The translations under genes were made by a program, and so were the position numbers. From an uncultured Christensenella sp. (GTDB lineage: Bacteria; Bacillota; Clostridia; Christensenellales; Borkfalkiaceae), in assembly GCA_910577055.1 (NCBI GenBank), contig CAJTKX010000003.1:1-64000 (forward strand): 64,000 nucleotides of DNA, in the 5' to 3' direction. Positions within the stretch are counted from its first letter, which is position 1. The number at the start of each line of letters is the position of its first letter. Positions 1-8,326 of this stretch are shown in pieces. The notes beneath the pieces are model-generated. The model saw only the letters and a program-made list of their open reading frames with translations. It did not search any database and was not told where the DNA came from.

Positions 1-78
1 TTTGGGCGTTTTTGGCAGTTTTTTCCGCTTTTTGCATATACTAAAAATAAAAAATTAAAAATTAACCCCCTCATATAC

Positions 79-107
79 TTGACTTAGCTAAAATTTAGTG
101 ATACTAT
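79..107 (+). promoter_or_regulatory. sigma-A-like promoter pointing into a terminator
   Basis: A TTGACT -35 (79-84) and TACTAT -10 (102-107) are separated by 17 nt. The start point predicted near 114 lies only about 10 nt before the first of two tandem terminators, so any transcript would be very short unless terminated poorly. No coding frame is supported in positions 1-177. Confidence 0.4.
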
Positions 108-123
108 ACAGACAGAAAAAGTT

Positions 124-179
124 CACCTAATATAATAATAGGTGTATTTTTTTTACGCCCTTTTTTAGGGCGTTTTTTT
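124..179 (+). terminator. tandem rho-independent terminators
   Basis: The first hairpin pairs CACCTA (124-129) with TAGGTG (139-144) and is followed by TATTTTTTTT. The second pairs ACGCCCT (155-161) with AGGGCGT (167-173) and is followed by a T run. Both have their U tract on the + strand, so they stop rightward transcription toward the convergent permease gene. Confidence 0.6.
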
Positions 180-1323
180 AGTTTTCAAGCATTACTTCTT
201 TAACGGAAATTTTATTAAGTTTGAACGAATAAGCAACCATAAGCGCGCAGTAAAGAGCTATAAAGCACGCAAGAGTAATAAATAAAACGGGAACGTTAAA
301 ATTGTATTCTGGCATTGCGTTTATGTCTTTATAGACGATATTAACCATAAGGCTTAAAAGCCCGAATTGATAACCCGTACCGACGGCAAAGCCCAAAAAG
401 GCGAACGGAACAAATCCGCCGAACACGGACAAGGTGCACTCCTTAACCGAATAGCCGAAAACCTTCATCATTGATACGGTTTTAATATTGCTTTTTACAA
501 GCGAGGTAACTGCCATAAACATGGTGGTTACGGCAAGCACTATGCCGATGCATAAAATCATGGCGCCCATAACTTCGGTTGACAGTTGCCACATTGACGC
601 GCCCATTTGAACCATTGAGGAAAAACAGAAACAAGCAAAGGCAACGAAAAACGTTAAAAGCTTTTTGCTTGATAGCGTTTTAAAGCAACTTTCTACAAGG
701 AAAGGTCTTTCTTTGCCCGCACGCGCGGGTTTTTCTTTATGCCTTTTCGGCTTGCGGTCTATCCTTCCCTTTAACATATCGCTTGTGGGGCGGCGGAGCG
801 CAAAGTAAGCGTAACCACAAGCGAGCAGCGAATATATTACAGTCGGCACGAATACAAGCAGAACAAGCAGCGACGGATAAAAGTGAATATCGATTATAAG
901 CGTATCGATTGTCAAGCTATCGTAAATGTAAGGCATTGCAATTTGCCCCGCCCCGTAGCCGAGCCCCGCGCCTATTAATACGCTAAGGCCGAATACCCAA
1001 AAACGAAGAGCGATTTTTCCCGATGCCCATCCCATTGCTTTGAGTATGCCGAGTTGCCGCATATGCCCGTCCACAAAAAGTTTTACATAGAAAACCGTCA
1101 TAACGACGGCAATAAGCGCAAGGAAACAGCCGCTTATCGCACAAACGAGTTTTGCCGTGGCAAGCTGCGCGTCGTAAAGGGGCTGCTGCGCCTCGGTAAC
1201 GGCGTCCTTTATGGCGATTGCGTCCAAATAGAAATTAAGAAAAAACGTACAAACGAAAACGGCGCAGAACGCAACAATCATTATGCCGAAAAGCTTCAAG
1301 CCGTCCTTAATACTTATAACCAT
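178..1323 (-). CDS. FtsX-family ABC transporter permease
   Basis: This 381-residue membrane protein has about eight predicted helices (roughly residues 10-30, 60-82, 105-128, 150-175, 222-242, 252-275, 298-320 and 350-372). They form two FtsX-like blocks, each with a charged loop such as HMRQLGILKAMGW after its second helix. That loop is typical of MacB/LolCE-type permeases, which couple ATP hydrolysis to extrusion of lipids, peptides or drugs. The start lies 2 nt past the stop of the ATPase gene, with a GGTGG ribosome site inside that gene. It is the last gene of a regulator-ATPase-permease operon. The substrate cannot be told from sequence. Confidence 0.85.
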   Translation of the reverse strand: MVISIKDGLKLFGIMIVAFCAVFVCTFFLNFYLDAIAIKDAVTEAQQPLYDAQLATAKLVCAISGCFLALIAVVMTVFYVKLFVDGHMRQLGILKAMGWASGKIALRFWVFGLSVLIGAGLGYGAGQIAMPYIYDSLTIDTLIIDIHFYPSLLVLLVFVPTVIYSLLACGYAYFALRRPTSDMLKGRIDRKPKRHKEKPARAGKERPFLVESCFKTLSSKKLLTFFVAFACFCFSSMVQMGASMWQLSTEVMGAMILCIGIVLAVTTMFMAVTSLVKSNIKTVSMMKVFGYSVKECTLSVFGGFVPFAFLGFAVGTGYQFGLLSLMVNIVYKDINAMPEYNFNVPVLFITLACFIALYCALMVAYSFKLNKISVKEVMLEN

Positions 1324-1324
1324 A

Positions 1325-2011
1325 TTACCACCCTATCTCATACGCAGTTTTAGGTGCGGAATTGCGTGTAACTTCTGTAATAACGCCGCTGTTCATTTTT
1401 ATAACCGTATCTGCGGTTTCGGCAATGTTAACGTTGTGCGTTACCATAACCAACGTTATGCCACGCTCTTTTTGCATTTTTAAAATATAATCGAGAATTT
1501 CTCTGCCCGTCTTTTCGTCTAATGCTCCCGTGGGTTCGTCAAGAAAAAGCACTTGCGGACTTTTTGCAAGCGCGCGGGCTATACATACGCGTTGCTGCTC
1601 GCCGCCCGAAAGCTCGGACGGCTTGTTTTTTAATTTGTCTTGAAGCCCTACCGCCTTTATTACGTCTTTATAGTTTTTGTTGCGGGCAAGCTCCGCACCC
1701 ATTTTTACGTTGTTTTCAACGCTTAAATGGGGCAACAAATAGTACTGCTGAAATATAAAACCGACGGTATTTCTTCTGAACTCGGTAAGCTGCTTTTCGG
1801 TCATTGCGGACAAGTCCTTTTCACCGTAAAAAACTTTGCCGCCGTCGGCGCGTTCAAGCCCCGAAAGGACGCTTAAAAGGGTGGACTTACCCGAACCCGA
1901 AGCGCCGAGAATGACAACGCGCTCGCCGTCCTCGATATCAAGCGAAACGCCTTTAAGCACTTCGACCGCGCCGCCGTTGTATGTTTTTTTAATATTTTCA
2001 GCTTTAATCAT
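1325..2011 (-). CDS. ABC transporter ATP-binding protein (LolD/MacB type)
   Basis: A 228-residue ATPase with Walker A GASGSGKST, Q-loop FIFQQYYLLP, signature LSGGEQQR, Walker B VLFLDEPTGALD and the switch histidine in VMVTHN. The EPTGALD form and the length fit the MacB/LolD/BceA exporter group. The frame is open further upstream, but the start at 2011 is chosen because GGAGGGAAAGAA precedes it and its ATG overlaps the TetR stop in an ATGA. It energises the FtsX permease that follows. Translational coupling to the regulator is likely. Confidence 0.9.
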   Translation of the reverse strand: MIKAENIKKTYNGGAVEVLKGVSLDIEDGERVVILGASGSGKSTLLSVLSGLERADGGKVFYGEKDLSAMTEKQLTEFRRNTVGFIFQQYYLLPHLSVENNVKMGAELARNKNYKDVIKAVGLQDKLKNKPSELSGGEQQRVCIARALAKSPQVLFLDEPTGALDEKTGREILDYILKMQKERGITLVMVTHNVNIAETADTVIKMNSGVITEVTRNSAPKTAYEIGW

Positions 2012-2586
2012 TTCTTTCCCTCCGCTTTGTATTTTCTTATTATGCTCGAACATACGTCCGTCAACATTGACGAAATTTCGTCTTGGGTAAAGCCGCAAAC
2101 CTTAGTTGCAAGCAGCGTAGCTATCCCGTGCGAATATATCCACATATGCAAATAAATTTCCTTTGCCGTTTCCCGAGTAAAGCCGTACTCCGACTGTATC
2201 GTGCAAATTATCTTTTCGTAGTAGTTGTCGATACAGCTTAAAACCGTATCCAAATTCGGGATAACGTCGTTTTCCGTCATAAACAGAAGCTGAAACAGCT
2301 TAGGCTGCTCGGCGGCGAAACGAATATATCCCATACCCGAACCTTTAAAGGCTTGCGGACCGCTCATTTCTTCGTCCTCGTACTTCTCGTACAAATTTCT
2401 TGCGGCTATAATGACTTCTTCTTCTACCTCGCGCATACTTTCAAATACAGTGAAAATCGGGCGGGGCGAGCTGCCGAGTTCTGCGGCAAGCGAGCGCGCG
2501 GTCAGCGCGTCGAAGCCTTCGCGTTTAACAATGCCGAACGCGCTGTTTATTACTTCCTCTTTGGTGAATTTTGCTTTTGGCGGCAT
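2008..2586 (-). CDS. TetR/AcrR-family transcriptional regulator
   Basis: A 192-residue protein. The N-terminal helix-turn-helix (about residues 8-55, with FTKEEVINSAFGIVKREGFDALTARSLA split over its helices) is typical of TetR repressors. The C-terminal part (about 85-190) is the variable ligand-binding domain and resembles the TetR_C type found beside ABC exporters. It heads the operon with the ATPase and permease, overlapping the ATPase start by 4 bp. An imperfect palindrome lies at its own predicted start point, so it probably represses its own operon until a ligand binds. The ligand is unknown. Confidence 0.85.
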   Translation of the reverse strand: MPPKAKFTKEEVINSAFGIVKREGFDALTARSLAAELGSSPRPIFTVFESMREVEEEVIIAARNLYEKYEDEEMSGPQAFKGSGMGYIRFAAEQPKLFQLLFMTENDVIPNLDTVLSCIDNYYEKIICTIQSEYGFTRETAKEIYLHMWIYSHGIATLLATKVCGFTQDEISSMLTDVCSSIIRKYKAEGKK

Positions 2587-2603
2587 ATTGCTCTCCTATT
2601 TAA

Positions 2604-2660
2604 AACTAATGTTTTGCAACACTTGTTTTAAATTATACCATAAAAAAATTACGCCGTCAA
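2604..2660 (-). promoter_or_regulatory. promoter and candidate TetR operator
   Basis: On the minus strand TTGACG (2655-2660) and TATAAT (2632-2637) are 17 nt apart. An imperfect palindrome, AACTAATGTT-TTGC-AACACTTGTT (2604-2627), covers the predicted start point. Its position suggests autorepression by the TetR protein. The -35 box lies inside the loop of the upstream terminator hairpin. Confidence 0.5.
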
Positions 2661-2673
2661 CTAAACGGCGTAA
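2642..2673 (-). terminator. terminator of the iron-siderophore operon
   Basis: TTACGCCGT (2649-2657) pairs with ACGGCGTAA (2665-2673). On the minus strand the stem is followed by seven T residues. Confidence 0.75.
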
Positions 2674-2686
2674 ATTCTTAAAAGTT

Positions 2687-3691
2687 TTAGTTGTTGCTTA
2701 AAAGCGCGGCTTCGAGGTCTTCAAACATTGTGTTAAGAGCTTGCAAGCCGCCCGAAGCGGTATACCAAGCGTCGGGGCTGTTCAAAACTATTATGTGGTT
2801 GTTTTGAGCTGCGGTTGTGGGCTTGGTAAGCTTGTTAACTATATCGTTTAAAACGCTGTTGTTATCCGTGCTTTCGGTGATAAAGCCTCTGTTAAGTACG
2901 AAAATATAATCGGGATTCAGTTCCATTATGGTTTCCCAATTGAATTGAGAACCGTGCTGACTGCCGCTGTCCGCGACCTCTTGAAGCTTAAAACCTACTT
3001 CGGTTGAAATTAAAGAGCATCTGCCGTTTGAACCGATTGCGGTTATCGATTCTGAGCTGTTGTACATAAGCACCATTGCGTTTTGAGGAGTAGCTGTGTT
3101 TGCGCCCGATACCTCTTTTAGGGCGGCTATTCTTCCGTCAAAGTCGTAATCGCCGAAAATTGCTTGCACCTCCGCGTCCGTTTTGCCGAAGATTTTTCTG
3201 ACCGTTTCGGCGTTTTCAAGGGTGGTTTCTACAAGATTGCCCTCGGTCGCGGCAAGGTATACTACGGGGGCGATTTCTTCCATTGCCGCATAGTTTGCCG
3301 ATTGTCTGCCGCCGATAAATATAATATCCGGCTCACTCTGCTGTAATTTTTCCATACTATACTGTTTGAGGTTGCCAAGGTCGACAATCTCACCCGAGGA
3401 CATTTTATCCCAATAGTCTTGAAGGTAGTCGAGCGTACCCGAACAAGAACTGACCACTTTATCCCCCACGCCGTACAAGTCCATCATGTCGAGAACGGCA
3501 TAGTCCAATATTGCCACGCGATTGGGGTTTAAAGGCACTTTTTTTGTTTCCTTTTGAGCATTTTCGTTAAGGCAAGTTATTTCTATCAATTCGCCGTCCC
3601 AACCGTCATCTTCGGCAGAGCATGCCGCAAACGCGCTGCACGCGCCAAGCGCTACGGTTGCAGTAATTAAAGTTGCAATAAGTTTTTTCAT
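2687..3691 (-). CDS. iron-siderophore ABC transporter substrate-binding lipoprotein
   Basis: A 334-residue protein with an N-terminal signal and Cys-containing lipobox (FAAC at about residues 21-24). A periplasmic-binding fold of the FatB/YclQ type follows: NPNRVAILDYAVLDMMDLYG near residue 60, PDIIFIGGRQS near 120 and WETIMELNPDYIFVLNRG near 250. Such proteins capture ferric siderophores outside the membrane. It is the last gene of a permease-permease-ATPase-binding-protein operon in the same order as Bacillus yclNOPQ. A terminator follows directly. The exact siderophore is not deducible. Confidence 0.9.
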   Translation of the reverse strand: MKKLIATLITATVALGACSAFAACSAEDDGWDGELIEITCLNENAQKETKKVPLNPNRVAILDYAVLDMMDLYGVGDKVVSSCSGTLDYLQDYWDKMSSGEIVDLGNLKQYSMEKLQQSEPDIIFIGGRQSANYAAMEEIAPVVYLAATEGNLVETTLENAETVRKIFGKTDAEVQAIFGDYDFDGRIAALKEVSGANTATPQNAMVLMYNSSESITAIGSNGRCSLISTEVGFKLQEVADSGSQHGSQFNWETIMELNPDYIFVLNRGFITESTDNNSVLNDIVNKLTKPTTAAQNNHIIVLNSPDAWYTASGGLQALNTMFEDLEAALLSNN

Positions 3692-3751
3692 TTTTATTCT
3701 CCTTTTTTATAAAAATTAATTCAGGTTAAGTTTTTGAATATATTTTTGCCG

Positions 3752-4504
3752 TCAAAAATATATTGACAGCGGTTTACCTTCTATTTCGATAATTTCGAAA
3801 TCAACGCCGTAAATTTCGGTTAAGTTTTCCTTGGTCATCACCTCCTTAACTGTTCCGTATCTTGCTATTTTCCCGTCCTTCATCGCACATACATAGTCCG
3901 AGTAGAAAGCCGCATAATTCAGCTCGTGAAGCACTAAAATTACGGTTTTACCCAATTCGTCACAGAGCTTTCTTACAGTACGCATCAAGTTCCGTGCGTG
4001 ATAGATGTCTAAATTATTGGTTGGCTCGTCTAAAAGTACATAATCGGTGTCTTGCGCAATAACCATTGCAATAAGCGCGCGTTGCCGCTGTCCGCCGGAC
4101 AGCTCGTCAATGTACTTACCCTCCATTTCCTTTAATTCCATATAATCTATGGCTTTATCTATTTGCGCGATATCTTCTTTTGTGAGCCTACCCGACGAAT
4201 ACGGAAACCGCCCGAATGCTACCAACTCGCGTACTGTCAACTTCATTTGAATGTTGTTTGTCTGCGTCAAAATCGCAAGGCGCTTTGCAAGCTCCTTACT
4301 CTTCCATTTAGCTATATCTTCGCCATCGAAATCAACTATGCCCTCGTCCCTTGCAATTAGCCTTGAAATTATGCCCATAACGGTGGATTTGCCCGCGCCG
4401 TTCGGACCGATAAGCGAAGTTACCTTGCCCTTTTCAACCTTAAAATCGATATTATCGACTACCGCTTTTCCGTCGTATTTTTTTATTAATTTACTGACTT
4501 CCAT
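3752..4504 (-). CDS. iron-siderophore ABC transporter ATPase
   Basis: A 250-residue ATPase of the FecE/FepC/YclP group. It has Walker A GPNGAGKST (about residues 33-41), signature LSGGQRQRALIAMVIAQ, Walker B YVLLDEPTNNLDI and switch histidine VLHELNYA. Residues such as TQTNNIQMKLTVRELVAFGRFP are typical of ferric-siderophore ATPases. It starts 10 nt after the second permease gene. It couples ATP hydrolysis to import by the two FecCD-type permeases. Confidence 0.9.
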   Translation of the reverse strand: MEVSKLIKKYDGKAVVDNIDFKVEKGKVTSLIGPNGAGKSTVMGIISRLIARDEGIVDFDGEDIAKWKSKELAKRLAILTQTNNIQMKLTVRELVAFGRFPYSSGRLTKEDIAQIDKAIDYMELKEMEGKYIDELSGGQRQRALIAMVIAQDTDYVLLDEPTNNLDIYHARNLMRTVRKLCDELGKTVILVLHELNYAAFYSDYVCAMKDGKIARYGTVKEVMTKENLTEIYGVDFEIIEIEGKPLSIYF

Positions 4505-4514
4505 ATCTATACCT

Positions 4515-5549
4515 TTAAGCCTTCTTCTTTCTGAGTAATAAGAACAAGAAATAAACTCCGCCGATAAGCGAAACGAAAACGCTTACGGGCACCATATTGT
4601 TAAATACATGCTCTACAAGCACTTGCCCGCCGATAAGCACCAACATACCGAAAAGCGTTGAAGCGAGAATAAGCTGCCAATGCTTATAGGTTTTTAAAAA
4701 TTCCCGTGATAAATTTGCTATAATAAGTCCAAGGAACGATAGCGGTCCTACCATTGCGGTTGCGATTGCAATATAAAGAGTTGTGGCAAGAAGCAGATGC
4801 CTAACGCTTTTATCGTAATTTACTCCTAAATTTATAGAGTGCTGTTTGCCGAGGTTCATTACGTCGAGAACACGGATATCGCGCCACGCAAGCAAGGCGA
4901 CCCCCGCCAAAAGCGCAGCGGAAAAAATAAGAATTTCCGCATTTACGTTATCGAAGCTTGCAACTATTTGGGTTAACAGAACTTCGTAATCGGTGGGGTC
5001 CATTACCATTACGACGGTGCTTTGAATACTGCCGAAAAGCGAAGTAAGCACCGTGCCTATAAGCAATATGTAAAGCACGTTATGGTGTGTAAGCTTGAAC
5101 ATAAAATTGTAAACAACTGTCGCAATTACCGCCATTACGACAAGCCCGACCGCAAAGGAAAGGTTAGCGTTTACAACTAAAATACTACCTATACCAGCGA
5201 TGAATACTATTGCCGTATGCGTAACTGTATATAGGGTGTCTATGCCCAATAAGCACGGGGTGATAATACGGTTATTGTTTATGGTTTGAAAAACCACCGA
5301 CGCCGCGCCTATTGCAAACGCTGCAAGCGCCATGGCAATTAACTTGGGTATTCTTATTCTCATTGAATACTCAATGAATTTTAATTTTGAAAAATTTAGC
5401 CCGATAAGTAAAAACAATATTATACACACAGCCACAATTGAAGCTAAAACGATAAGCTTTATTGCGTTGTGGCGAGCGGCTTTTTTATCAACTACCAACC
5501 TTTGGCGTTTTTCTTTTACGGGTTTTATCGCAGCTGCCGCTTTATCCAT
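4515..5549 (-). CDS. FecCD-family iron-siderophore permease (second subunit)
   Basis: A 344-residue integral membrane protein with about nine helices. It contains the FecCD signature region LGVNYDKSVRHLLLATTLYIAIATAMVGPLSFLGLI split across residues 230-275, and the coupling-helix sequence RIPKLIAMALAAFAIGAASVVFQ near the N terminus. It overlaps the upstream permease gene by 8 bp, as expected for subunits made together. A Lys/Arg-rich cytoplasmic N terminus (residues 1-25) precedes the first helix. It corresponds by order and similarity to YclO/FatC. Confidence 0.88.
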   Translation of the reverse strand: MDKAAAAIKPVKEKRQRLVVDKKAARHNAIKLIVLASIVAVCIILFLLIGLNFSKLKFIEYSMRIRIPKLIAMALAAFAIGAASVVFQTINNNRIITPCLLGIDTLYTVTHTAIVFIAGIGSILVVNANLSFAVGLVVMAVIATVVYNFMFKLTHHNVLYILLIGTVLTSLFGSIQSTVVMVMDPTDYEVLLTQIVASFDNVNAEILIFSAALLAGVALLAWRDIRVLDVMNLGKQHSINLGVNYDKSVRHLLLATTLYIAIATAMVGPLSFLGLIIANLSREFLKTYKHWQLILASTLFGMLVLIGGQVLVEHVFNNMVPVSVFVSLIGGVYFLFLLLRKKKA

Positions 5550-6573
5550 TGATTGCGCCCCTCCTCTCTTTGAGTTTACCCACTATTAACCCTACCGATT
5601 TGTTGCCGAACTTCATTCTGTAAATTATCGTTAGAATATACAAAATGCTGCCGACAATGCCGACTATCATTTCTATGGGGACTTCGAACGGGCGAGTAAC
5701 CGTGCGTGCAATGATATCGCAGACAAGCACAAACAGTGCGCCTAAGAGCGCAGTATCGGTAATAGTGCCCTTTATTCTGTCGCCCTTGAACATTGCTATT
5801 ATGTTCGGAATAATAAGACCGATGTAGGAAATTTGCCCGACAATGACTACGACAGAAGCAGTTATCATTGCCGAAATCGATATACCGAAAAATAAAACCA
5901 AGTTATACTTTACGCCGAGGTTGGTTGCAAAGTCCTTGCCCATTCCCACAATGTTGAAGTAATTTGCGAAGATTATCGCAAGAATAACCATAGGCACAAC
6001 CAAGTAAACTATTTCGTATCTTCCCGTCATTATAAGCGAAAAGTTACCCGTCATCCAGCTCGAAAGCTGTTGCGTCATATCGAAACTGTACGCAATAAAA
6101 TTGGTGACACCCGTTATAACGTAACCGAGCATAATACCAATAAGCGGCACCATAATAACATCTTTAAACTTAACGCGCTGAATAAATGCAACGAAAATCC
6201 AAGTGCCGCCCATTGCGAATACGAAGGCTATTGCCGCGAAGCTCCACAGCGTTGCGTTCGGAATTATGAGCGCCGCCACTACCAAGCCAAGCTGGGAGGA
6301 CTGTATTGTAGCGCCCGTTGTCGGAGAAACGAACTTATTCATACAGAGCTGTTGCATAATTAATCCCGCTACGCTCATACCCACGCCCGTACAAAGAATT
6401 GCAAGAAGCCGCGGAAGCCGTGAGTCGAGAAACACTATGCGCTGCACTTCGTCGCTGAATATTTTAGTAATATCCAAATCCACCGCCCCGATAAACAGCG
6501 AGCCTAACGATATACCTACAAGCAACACAGCAAGCACTATCGTTGACAAATGGTTCATAAAGAATTTTTTCAT
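5542..6573 (-). CDS. FecCD-family iron-siderophore permease (first subunit)
   Basis: A 343-residue membrane protein with about nine helices. It shows FecCD hallmarks such as DSRLPRLLAILCTGVGMSVAG and NKFVSPTTGATIQSSQLG in the N-terminal third, and GQISYIGLIIPNIIAMFKG later. It is the first gene of the importer operon and corresponds to YclN/FatD by position and family. A leader of about 130 nt separates it from a strong promoter whose spacer holds an 18-bp palindrome, so iron- or manganese-dependent repression is likely. Confidence 0.88.
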   Translation of the reverse strand: MKKFFMNHLSTIVLAVLLVGISLGSLFIGAVDLDITKIFSDEVQRIVFLDSRLPRLLAILCTGVGMSVAGLIMQQLCMNKFVSPTTGATIQSSQLGLVVAALIIPNATLWSFAAIAFVFAMGGTWIFVAFIQRVKFKDVIMVPLIGIMLGYVITGVTNFIAYSFDMTQQLSSWMTGNFSLIMTGRYEIVYLVVPMVILAIIFANYFNIVGMGKDFATNLGVKYNLVLFFGISISAMITASVVVIVGQISYIGLIIPNIIAMFKGDRIKGTITDTALLGALFVLVCDIIARTVTRPFEVPIEMIVGIVGSILYILTIIYRMKFGNKSVGLIVGKLKERRGAING

Positions 6574-6592
6574 TACAAATTACCCTAATAAA

Positions 6593-6606
6593 TTAACCAC
6601 AGTTAA
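6593..6606 (-). promoter_or_regulatory. downstream operator-like palindrome of the iron operon
   Basis: TTAAC (6593-6597) and GTTAA (6602-6606) form an inverted repeat about 20 nt upstream of the first permease start. It shares the TTAAC/GTTAA arms with the palindrome in the promoter, so it may be a second regulator site in the transcribed leader. Confidence 0.4.
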
Positions 6607-6711
6607 GTTATTTTGTAAAATTAAACCGCACCGCTTGTATCACAGAATATACAAGAGATACGGTCCCTTTTTCTGCCCCGTTTTTCCGAGAATTATTTAA
6701 ATAACGTTTAT

Positions 6712-6758
6712 ATATTAACCTTGGTTAATAAATATGTCAAGAAAATTAACTTGGGTTT
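6712..6758 (-). promoter_or_regulatory. promoter of the iron-siderophore operon with operator-like palindromes
   Basis: TTGACA (6735-6740) and TAATAT (6712-6717) on the minus strand have a 17-nt spacer. The palindrome TATTAACC-TT-GGTTAATA (6713-6730) covers the -10 and most of the spacer. A weaker related site, AAAATTAAC-TT-GGGTTTA (6742-6759), lies 30 bp away, centre to centre. The TTAACNNG pattern resembles operators reported for the ScaR/SloR/MtsR branch of DtxR-type metalloregulators. That regulator assignment is an inference. Confidence 0.55.
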
Positions 6759-6787
6759 ATAAAACTTTTTTAAATTTTTTTCTCTGA

Positions 6788-8323
6788 TTATAGGATAGTT
6801 ATTTTTTTGACGTCGTCGGTTAACACCGGTTCGCCGGTTTGACCGCTTATTACGACGTTTTTAAGTACTACTTTTTCAACGCATCTAAAATCAAGACCTT
6901 GATTTTTCACCGCAATGTTTTGTTCTCGCATTGCCGGATAACCCTCTCCCGCATTCTCGTCGTATGTGAAGCTGACGTGGTCGAAAGTTATACTTTTTAT
7001 GGGCGCTTCGGGTAAACCGTAGAAAACAGCCGCGGCGTAGGCAACGCCCGTACAAACCATATCTTTAAACACAAAAGAGCCTATAAGCGGCGTTCTTTCG
7101 TCTACGGGAAGCTTTTCGGTTGACCAAACGTATTCCGTGTGACCCGTTTCGTCGCCCATATTGTAGTACATATTAATGACGAACGGCACTTTGACGTTTT
7201 TCATCACTATGTCCGAAAAAGTTACGCCGTCACACTTGCCTATTCGTCCTCTGCCGCGGCGAGTCTTAATTCTAAGCCCCCTATCGGTGCCCTCGAAAAG
7301 GCACTTGGAAACGCTTACTTCCTCTATGCCTCCCGAAAGCTCGCTGCCGAACACGACTCCGCCGTGCCCCTCGCGCATAAGGCAGTTTCTTATTGTTACG
7401 CCCTTGCAAGGCGTTTTATATCGTTTTGCCAGCTCGAAAGTACCCGATTTAAGCGCAATACAGTCGTCGCCGACGGAAATTTTAACGCCCACTATCTCAA
7501 CGCTCGTGCAACAGTCGGGGTCGATGCCGTCCGTCGTTGGCATATCGGGCGAATTTTCCAAAACTAAATCGTACAGCTTTACGTTATTGCAAAAATAGGG
7601 GTGGATATTCCAACTCGGGGTGTTTCTTACAGTAATTCCTAGCACCGTAACGCCGTCGCAGCGGTTGAAAAACAGACCGCGCGGACGCCAAGCGCCCCTT
7701 TTTATTCTATGGTTGAAGTACCAATCGCCTTGGGCTGCGCCGCAGTCGATTTCGCCCTCACCTATAATAGCGATATCGTTTTGCGCATACGCGGTAAAGA
7801 CAGATGCAAAGCAGTCGTCCTCTTCGCCTTGCCACGCACCGATATTGCGGCGGCTGTTAATACCCTCTATCACTCCGGGCAATATAGGATAATCGCCGCG
7901 CGCCGCAGCTGCGCAAATTTTTGCGCCTTTTTCAAGATAAACAGTGATACCGCTTTTCAAAAATACGGGTTTTAAAGAGTATTGCCCCGCGGGCACGGTT
8001 AAAACGGAATTTTCGGGCAAGCAATTCATTGCAGCGGTAAACGCGCCCGTGTCGTCGTGTATTCCGTCGCCTACGGCTCCGAACTTTAAAACGCTCATTT
8101 CAACGTTCGGCTGAGTAGTTCTGAATTTTACGCTTTCGCTGTTCACCTTGCAAACATAGTCGGTATTCGGCGCAAGTCCGAACACCGAAAAAACGTTGCG
8201 GTTCTCTTGCCGAACGAGTTTGTCGTTTAATTCGATTAAAAAGTTGCTGCCGCCGAAATACGGAGATAAATTCCCGTCAAGTTCGAACGTTGCGCTTTTT
8301 GGCGTCAATGCAAGTATTCTCAT
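6788..8323 (-). CDS. glycoside hydrolase family 28 (polygalacturonase-like)
   Basis: A 511-residue protein. Residues 1-72 look like a small beta-sandwich. From about 78 (LKFGAVGDGIHDDTGAF) it is a right-handed parallel beta-helix of the GH28 type. Family catalytic motifs are present: TTDGID (263-268), GDDC (285-288), GHGG (319-322) and RIK (351-353). GH28 enzymes hydrolyse galacturonosyl bonds in pectin or rhamnogalacturonan. No signal peptide is visible, so it probably acts in the cytoplasm on imported oligosaccharides. It ends 4 nt before... upstream AEC gene lies just behind its start, so the two may be co-transcribed. The substrate is not certain. Confidence 0.85.
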   Translation of the reverse strand: MRILALTPKSATFELDGNLSPYFGGSNFLIELNDKLVRQENRNVFSVFGLAPNTDYVCKVNSESVKFRTTQPNVEMSVLKFGAVGDGIHDDTGAFTAAMNCLPENSVLTVPAGQYSLKPVFLKSGITVYLEKGAKICAAAARGDYPILPGVIEGINSRRNIGAWQGEEDDCFASVFTAYAQNDIAIIGEGEIDCGAAQGDWYFNHRIKRGAWRPRGLFFNRCDGVTVLGITVRNTPSWNIHPYFCNNVKLYDLVLENSPDMPTTDGIDPDCCTSVEIVGVKISVGDDCIALKSGTFELAKRYKTPCKGVTIRNCLMREGHGGVVFGSELSGGIEEVSVSKCLFEGTDRGLRIKTRRGRGRIGKCDGVTFSDIVMKNVKVPFVINMYYNMGDETGHTEYVWSTEKLPVDERTPLIGSFVFKDMVCTGVAYAAAVFYGLPEAPIKSITFDHVSFTYDENAGEGYPAMREQNIAVKNQGLDFRCVEKVVLKNVVISGQTGEPVLTDDVKKITIL

Positions 8324-8326
8324 AAA

